Below are positions 60,229 through 64,000 of a stretch of DNA of 64,000 nucleotides, in pieces. How positions within the stretch are numbered: the stretch's first letter is position 1; each line of letters starts with the position of its first letter. The notes below the pieces were generated by a model. The model saw nothing but the letters and a program-made list of their open reading frames with translations. It ran no database searches and was not told the DNA's origin. The translations under genes and the position numbers were made by a program. The stretch is from Streptomyces sp. 1222.5 (GTDB taxonomy: Bacteria > Actinomycetota > Actinomycetes > Streptomycetales > Streptomycetaceae): the NCBI RefSeq assembly GCF_900105245.1, contig NZ_FNSZ01000001.1:1116001-1180000 (forward strand), written 5' to 3'.

Positions 60229-61059
60229 GTGACCGAGAACCCGGCAGCCACCAACGACGTGGCCGCTTCGCTGCGCGCCCGCATCAACACCGGCCAGCCG
60301 CACACCGCCCGGATCTGGAACTACTGGCTCGGCGGCAAGGACAACTACGAGGTCGACCGCGCCGCCGGCGACCAGATACGCCAACTGCACCCGGGCATAG
60401 GTGAGTACGCGCGCGCGGACCGGCTGTTCCTCGGCCGCGCGGTGCGGCACCTGGTGTCCGAGGTGGGCATCCGGCAGTTCCTGGACATCGGCACCGGGCT
60501 GCCCACCGCCGACAACACGCACGAGGTCGCCCAGCGCGTCGCGCCGGAGTCCCGGATCGTGTACGTCGACAACGACCCGCTCGTGCTCGCCCACGCCCGG
60601 GCCCTGCTGACGAGCACGCCCGAGGGCCGTACCGACTACCTCGACGAGGACCTGCGCAACGTCGACGCGATCATCGAACACGCCTCGAAGACGCTGGACT
60701 TCAGCGAGCCGGTCGCGCTGATCCTGCTCGGCGTGGTCATCTTCGTCGGCGACGAGGAGGACCCGTACGGTCTGGTACGGCAGTTGACGGAACGGCTGCC
60801 CGCGGGCAGCCACCTGGTGCTGTCGCACACCATCACCAGCCCGTCGATGCCGGACGTGGACGAGGCGGTGAAGTTCTGGAACGAGCACGGCACCCCGAAG
60901 CTGACCCAGCGCACACCCGAGGACGTCACCCGGTTCTTCGACGGCCTGGAGCTGCTGGAGCCGGGCGTGGTGTCCTGCTCGCGCTGGCGCCCGGAGGACT
61001 CCGCGGAGGGCGAGCCGGAGGAGGTCGCCATGTTCGGCGGGGTGGCCCGCAAGAACTGA
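60229..61059 (+). CDS. DUF574-type SAM-dependent methyltransferase
   Basis: From GTG 60229 the protein is 276 residues. The SAM-binding motif is QFLDIGTGLPTADNTHEVAQRV, followed by YVDNDPLVLAHARALL and LILLGVVIFVGDEEDPY. ARIWNYWLGGKDNYEVDRAAGDQ at the N-terminus is a signature of this streptomycete methyltransferase family (pfam04672-like). The acceptor is unknown. It is multicopy in Streptomyces genomes. A stem-loop lies 46 bp downstream. Confidence 0.9.
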   Translation: MTENPAATNDVAASLRARINTGQPHTARIWNYWLGGKDNYEVDRAAGDQIRQLHPGIGEYARADRLFLGRAVRHLVSEVGIRQFLDIGTGLPTADNTHEVAQRVAPESRIVYVDNDPLVLAHARALLTSTPEGRTDYLDEDLRNVDAIIEHASKTLDFSEPVALILLGVVIFVGDEEDPYGLVRQLTERLPAGSHLVLSHTITSPSMPDVDEAVKFWNEHGTPKLTQRTPEDVTRFFDGLELLEPGVVSCSRWRPEDSAEGEPEEVAMFGGVARKN

Positions 61060-61104
61060 CCGCCGCCGGTGAACGCCGCCGCCGCGCGCGCCGTATGGAG
61101 GAAC

Positions 61105-61128
61105 GGGCACTCGACGACCCGAGTGCCC
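61105..61128. terminator. Stem-loop after the methyltransferase gene
   Basis: Nine-bp perfect arms (61105-61113 with 61120-61128) and a 6-nt loop lie between the methyltransferase gene and the protease gene. Confidence 0.65.
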
Positions 61129-61180
61129 CGCGGTGCCGGTACGGGCATCGCCCCACCTGGTTCGGTTTCGGGAGCCCTGC

Positions 61181-62566
61181 ATGCGGCACGCACGACGACG
61201 GGTCGTCCGGCGAGTGACACGGCTGGCGGCGGTCGGCGGACTCCTCCTGGGGGGCGCCATGGTCACCCAGGCCGCCATGGCGAGCGAGACGCCCCCGGCC
61301 ACCACCGGAGCGCTCCGCTCCGCGGCCGGCGCCGGGGACCCGGGTGACGCACTCGTGGCGCGGCTCGGCACCGCTCGGACGGCGGGCAGCTGGATCGGCG
61401 CCGACGGGCGGCCCGTCGTGGCCGTGACCGACGACGCGGCGGCGAAGGCGGTCCGGCAGGCAGGGGCCACGGCGAAGGTCGTCCCCCACAGCATGGACGC
61501 GCTCAAGTCGGCGACCGCCACGCTGCGTTCGGCACCGCGCGTGGCCGGCACGGCCTGGGCGGTGGACTACCGCACCAACCGGGTCGTGGTGCGGGCGGAC
61601 AGCACGGTGTCGGCCGGCGACTGGTCGCGGATGACGCACGTGGCCGCGGGCATAGGCGGCTTCGTGCACATGGAACGCACGAAGGGTGCCTTCACCACGC
61701 GGCTGAACGGCGCCCTGCCGATCCTGTCGACCGGTGGCCGCTGCTCGGCGGGGTTCAACGTCACCAACGGGCAGAGCGACTTCATCCTGACGGCCGGCCA
61801 CTGCGGACCCGCCGGATCCACCTGGTTCGCCGACAACCGGGGTGACCAGCAACTCGGCCAGACCGTGAACAGCGCCTTCCCGGGCACCGACTTCTCCCTC
61901 GTGCAGTACGCCTCCGGGAAGGCCGGGGCCGGTGCCGACGTCGTCTCGGTCGGCGGCGGCAAGGGCGTGCGGATCACCGGGGCCGCCGATCCGGCCGTGG
62001 GACAGCGGGTGTTCCGCAGCGGCAGCACCAGTGGACTGCGCGACGGCCAGGTCACCGGGCTGAACGCCACCGTCAACTACCCGGAGGGCACGGTCACCGG
62101 CCTCATCGAGACCGACGTGTGCGCCGAACCGGGCGACAGCGGCGGCCCGCTGTTCTCCGAGGGCATCGCACTGGGCGTGACGTCCGGCGGCAACGGGGAC
62201 TGCAAGACCGGCGGAACGACGTTCTTCCAGCCGGTGACCAAGGCGATGACGACCCTCGGGGTACGGCTGATCGTGTCGGCCCAGAACGCGGGCGGCGCCC
62301 AGGGCACACCGCCCTCGGGCGCGCCGTCGGCGCCCGCCGCCCAGGGCGGGATGGCGCCCAACGCGGCCTCGCCGGGTTCCTCGGCGCCGGTCACGGGTGC
62401 GTCGGAGGGCAGCACCCTGCTGGCACGGCTCACGGACACGCGGAACGTCGGTCCGGGCCTGCTGGTCGTCGCGGGCAGTCTGATCGCGCTTGTCGCGACC
62501 CGGTACATCCGCTCCGAGCAGGACCGCAAGGCGTACCAGCGGTACTACTCGGCGACATGGGGCTGA
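61181..62566 (+). CDS. Membrane-anchored S1-family serine protease
   Basis: The 461-residue protein starts at ATG 61181 (GGGAG upstream). It has a Tat/Sec-type signal (RHARRRVVRRVTRLAAVGGLLLGG, about 1-35), a pro-region (about 60-170) and a chymotrypsin-fold domain with ILTAGHCGPAG (His), GTDFSLVQY (Asp) and CAEPGDSGGPLF (Ser). A Pro/Ala/Gly/Ser-rich linker follows (about 370-415). Then comes a membrane helix (GPGLLVVAGSLIALVATRYI, about 428-447) with a cytoplasmic tail. It should be a protease tethered to the outer face of the membrane by its C-terminus, unlike the secreted enzyme at 7381. Confidence 0.9.
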   Translation: MRHARRRVVRRVTRLAAVGGLLLGGAMVTQAAMASETPPATTGALRSAAGAGDPGDALVARLGTARTAGSWIGADGRPVVAVTDDAAAKAVRQAGATAKVVPHSMDALKSATATLRSAPRVAGTAWAVDYRTNRVVVRADSTVSAGDWSRMTHVAAGIGGFVHMERTKGAFTTRLNGALPILSTGGRCSAGFNVTNGQSDFILTAGHCGPAGSTWFADNRGDQQLGQTVNSAFPGTDFSLVQYASGKAGAGADVVSVGGGKGVRITGAADPAVGQRVFRSGSTSGLRDGQVTGLNATVNYPEGTVTGLIETDVCAEPGDSGGPLFSEGIALGVTSGGNGDCKTGGTTFFQPVTKAMTTLGVRLIVSAQNAGGAQGTPPSGAPSAPAAQGGMAPNAASPGSSAPVTGASEGSTLLARLTDTRNVGPGLLVVAGSLIALVATRYIRSEQDRKAYQRYYSATWG

Positions 62567-62589
62567 CCGGGCGGCGGGAGCGGGCCGGG

Positions 62590-62623
62590 CGCACGGCGCG
62601 GGGCCTTCGCAGGGCGCCGTGCG
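62590..62623. terminator. Stem-loop terminator after the protease gene
   Basis: Perfect 10-bp arms (62590-62599 with 62614-62623) lie 24 bp past the stop codon. A second stem-loop (62683-62693 with 62698-62708, 10 of 11 pairs) follows and is placed to stop the leftward small gene. Confidence 0.7.
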
Positions 62624-62740
62624 AGGTCTGGGCGGGCTTCGGGACGGATGTGCCGTGCGGGGCCCCGGAGGAAGAACGAGAAGGGCACCCGTGCGCACAC
62701 GGGTACCCGGGACGGTGCGGCGCGAAGGGCGCCGGGTCGG

Positions 62741-62926
62741 TCAGGCCGCGCGGTGCGGCCGCGACTGCGACTGCGGGGCCGCGGCGGCCCACTCCAACAC
62801 GAGGCGCTGGTACTCAGCGCGCTGCTCGGTCGTCAGTGTCCCGCCCGACCGGAGCCACAGGGCCCGGATCTCCTCGTTGACCTCCGCGGCCGATCGCTCG
62901 GTGACGGCTTCAACAGTGGTGGACAT
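62741..62926 (-). CDS. Small conserved hypothetical protein, 61 aa
   Basis: From ATG 62926 the protein is 61 residues (an ATG at 62938 is possible). It is soluble and helical: SAAEVNEEIRALWLRSGGTLTTEQRAEYQRLVLEWAAA. No known domain. The AT-richer sequence upstream (62930-63010) probably carries its promoter. It is flanked by the protease terminator and the ROK gene. Confidence 0.6.
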   Translation of the reverse strand: MSTTVEAVTERSAAEVNEEIRALWLRSGGTLTTEQRAEYQRLVLEWAAAAPQSQSRPHRAA

Positions 62927-63037
62927 GTTGTGAAGCATATGCCGCCGGAGGTGAAGGCGCTGTGAGTAAGCCCACCGGATACGGACATATCGGACCGTGT
63001 TACTCATCACGTCAATGAGTCCGTCACGGACGGGAGT

Positions 63038-64000
63038 TCACTTTCCGGCCCCGCCGAGCACCAGGACCTGGATCGCCAACACGGCGGCGCCACGCGCCCA
63101 GTCGTGGAAGTCCGAGACCCTGGTCTCCAGGTCGACCGGAGCGGCGAGCGGATGCCGGTGGGCGCGGACGGTCTCCCGGACCGTGTTCCCCGCCACATCC
63201 ATCAGTCCGACTCCCTCGCCGGCCAGCAGGATCTTCTGCGGCATCGCGAAGTTGGCGATCTGCGCGACGAGCGTGCCGAGCGCCCGGGCGGCCTCGCCGA
63301 TCACCCGGGAGGCCATGGGTTCGCCCGCTCCGGCACCCGCGAGGATGTCCTCGTAGCGGGCGTCGGCGCCGGTGGCGGCCCGGATCTGGTACTCGATGCC
63401 GGGGACGGTGAGCAAGGACACGGCGCTGCCCCGGGCGCCGTCGGGGGTGAGCGGGCCGGACGGGTCGAGGATCCAGTACCGGCCGAAGCCGCGGTCCTCC
63501 TCGTCGAAGGGCACCCGCGTGCCGCCGAGCACCAGTCCGTAGCCGATGCCGGCGCCGATGGTCAGAACGGCGAACCGGTCGAGTCCCCGGCCCGCGCCGA
63601 ACCAGGTCTCCGCCTCGACCAGGGCGGCCACGTCGTTCTCGACGACGACCGGCAGGCCGGAGCGCTCCTGGAGCAGCGCGGCGAACGGCACGTCCCGCCA
63701 GCCCAGGAAGGCCGACTCCGCCACGACCGCGCGCTCGCGCACCCGGCCGCCCACGCCGACACCGATGCCCGCCACGCCGGGATGGCGTGCGGCCAGTTCG
63801 GCGGCCGTCTCGGCGACCAGGTCGGCGACGGCGCCCGGGTCGTGCGTGGCGAGCGGCCGGTCGAGGCGGTCGGTCACCTGGCTGCGCAGGGTGGTGACGA
63901 CGCCGTAGACCGTGTCGGCGGTGATCTTGAAGCCGAGGAACGAACTGGCCTCGGCCCGGACGTCGAGCGGCCGCGAGGGACGCCCCTGGCGCGCCGCACC
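63038..64000 (-). CDS. ROK-family protein (transcriptional regulator type), 5' end outside window
   Basis: The frame runs off the right edge, so the N-terminus, probably with a winged helix, is missing. About 321 residues are seen. ROK features: a first-lobe ASSFLGFKITADTVYGVVTTLRSQ, GVGVGGRVRERAVV, VVVENDVAALVEAETWFGAGRGLDRFAVLTIGAGIGYGLV, and C-terminal ARALGTLVAQIANFAMPQKILLAGEGV. The CxCGxxGC zinc motif of sugar kinases is absent (it reads GPLTPDGARGS). That fits a ROK regulator rather than a glucokinase. It may sense a sugar. The gene direction is leftward. Confidence 0.82.
   Translation of the reverse strand, partial: GAARQGRPSRPLDVRAEASSFLGFKITADTVYGVVTTLRSQVTDRLDRPLATHDPGAVADLVAETAAELAARHPGVAGIGVGVGGRVRERAVVAESAFLGWRDVPFAALLQERSGLPVVVENDVAALVEAETWFGAGRGLDRFAVLTIGAGIGYGLVLGGTRVPFDEEDRGFGRYWILDPSGPLTPDGARGSAVSLLTVPGIEYQIRAATGADARYEDILAGAGAGEPMASRVIGEAARALGTLVAQIANFAMPQKILLAGEGVGLMDVAGNTVRETVRAHRHPLAAPVDLETRVSDFHDWARGAAVLAIQVLVLGGAGK

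Noticed and set aside
1..64000. Search for CRISPR arrays, insertion sequences, prophage, tRNA or rRNA genes
   Set aside because: No regularly spaced palindromic repeats, transposase motifs, phage structural genes or RNA gene signatures were seen. The repeats found are the coding repeats at 12915 and the single 154-bp duplication.

Overview
The window is chromosomal DNA from a Streptomyces-type actinomycete. Base composition is very GC-rich and third codon positions are almost all G or C. Typical streptomycete families fill it: several SpoIIE-type PP2C phosphatases, DUF1996, DUF1152, DUF5709 and DUF574-type methyltransferase proteins, alpha-lytic-type secreted proteases, PadR and MurR/RpiR regulators, and a sortase substrate with an LAxTG signal. 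I see no prophage, IS element, CRISPR array, tRNA or rRNA. It reads as an ordinary, mostly collinear chromosomal segment of about 50 genes.

Region 1 (about 1-13.7 kb) is dominated by exported and envelope proteins. It holds two lipoproteins, a secreted amidase-like protein, a membrane-anchored polysaccharide-deacetylase-like protein, a class A penicillin-binding protein with altered transpeptidase motifs, a streptogrisin-type protease, a sortase-anchored DUF1996 protein and a repeat-rich NlpC/P60 protein. Two LacI-type palindromes lie here, one identical to the published CebR/CelR cellulose operator, plus a decayed EF-hand calcium-binding gene. Region 2 (13.7-24.4 kb) is mixed: an SDR, an adrenodoxin-type ferredoxin reductase, a PadR-membrane protein pair with a perfect operator, a repeat-containing membrane protein, an AraC regulator and a histidine-phosphatase-fold pseudoenzyme.

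Region 3 (24.5-31.5 kb) carries two adjacent multidomain PP2C phosphatases, one with its own anti-sigma-type kinase domain. A third phosphatase, fused to an ANTAR RNA-binding domain, sits at 48.8-51.2 kb. Region 4 (31.6-48.1 kb) concerns sugars, redox and the envelope: a GH15 enzyme, a sulfite-oxidase-like molybdoenzyme, SthA transhydrogenase, a PAP2 phosphatase behind tandem BlaI-type operators, two GT-C glycosyltransferases, a BlaI-type repressor, a GH65 phosphorylase translationally coupled to a beta-phosphoglucomutase-like HAD enzyme, a sugar/nucleoside-type kinase and a MurR/RpiR regulator.

Region 5 (48.1-64 kb) starts with a non-coding 154-bp tandem duplication. It continues with the ANTAR phosphatase, a flavin reductase, an ATP-grasp protein, a TetR regulator with a shared operator in front of itself and of the next gene (Zn-ribbon/OB-fold), a large secreted hydrolase, a MalY-type C-S lyase, a methyltransferase and a membrane-anchored serine protease. 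A ROK-family gene runs off the right edge. No single large undescribed system is visible. The most useful leads are the operator-gene pairings, the altered PBP, the ANTAR-PP2C fusion and the non-coding element at 47.4-47.7 kb. Coordinates and motifs were read by eye. No similarity search was possible, so family names rest on motif recognition.
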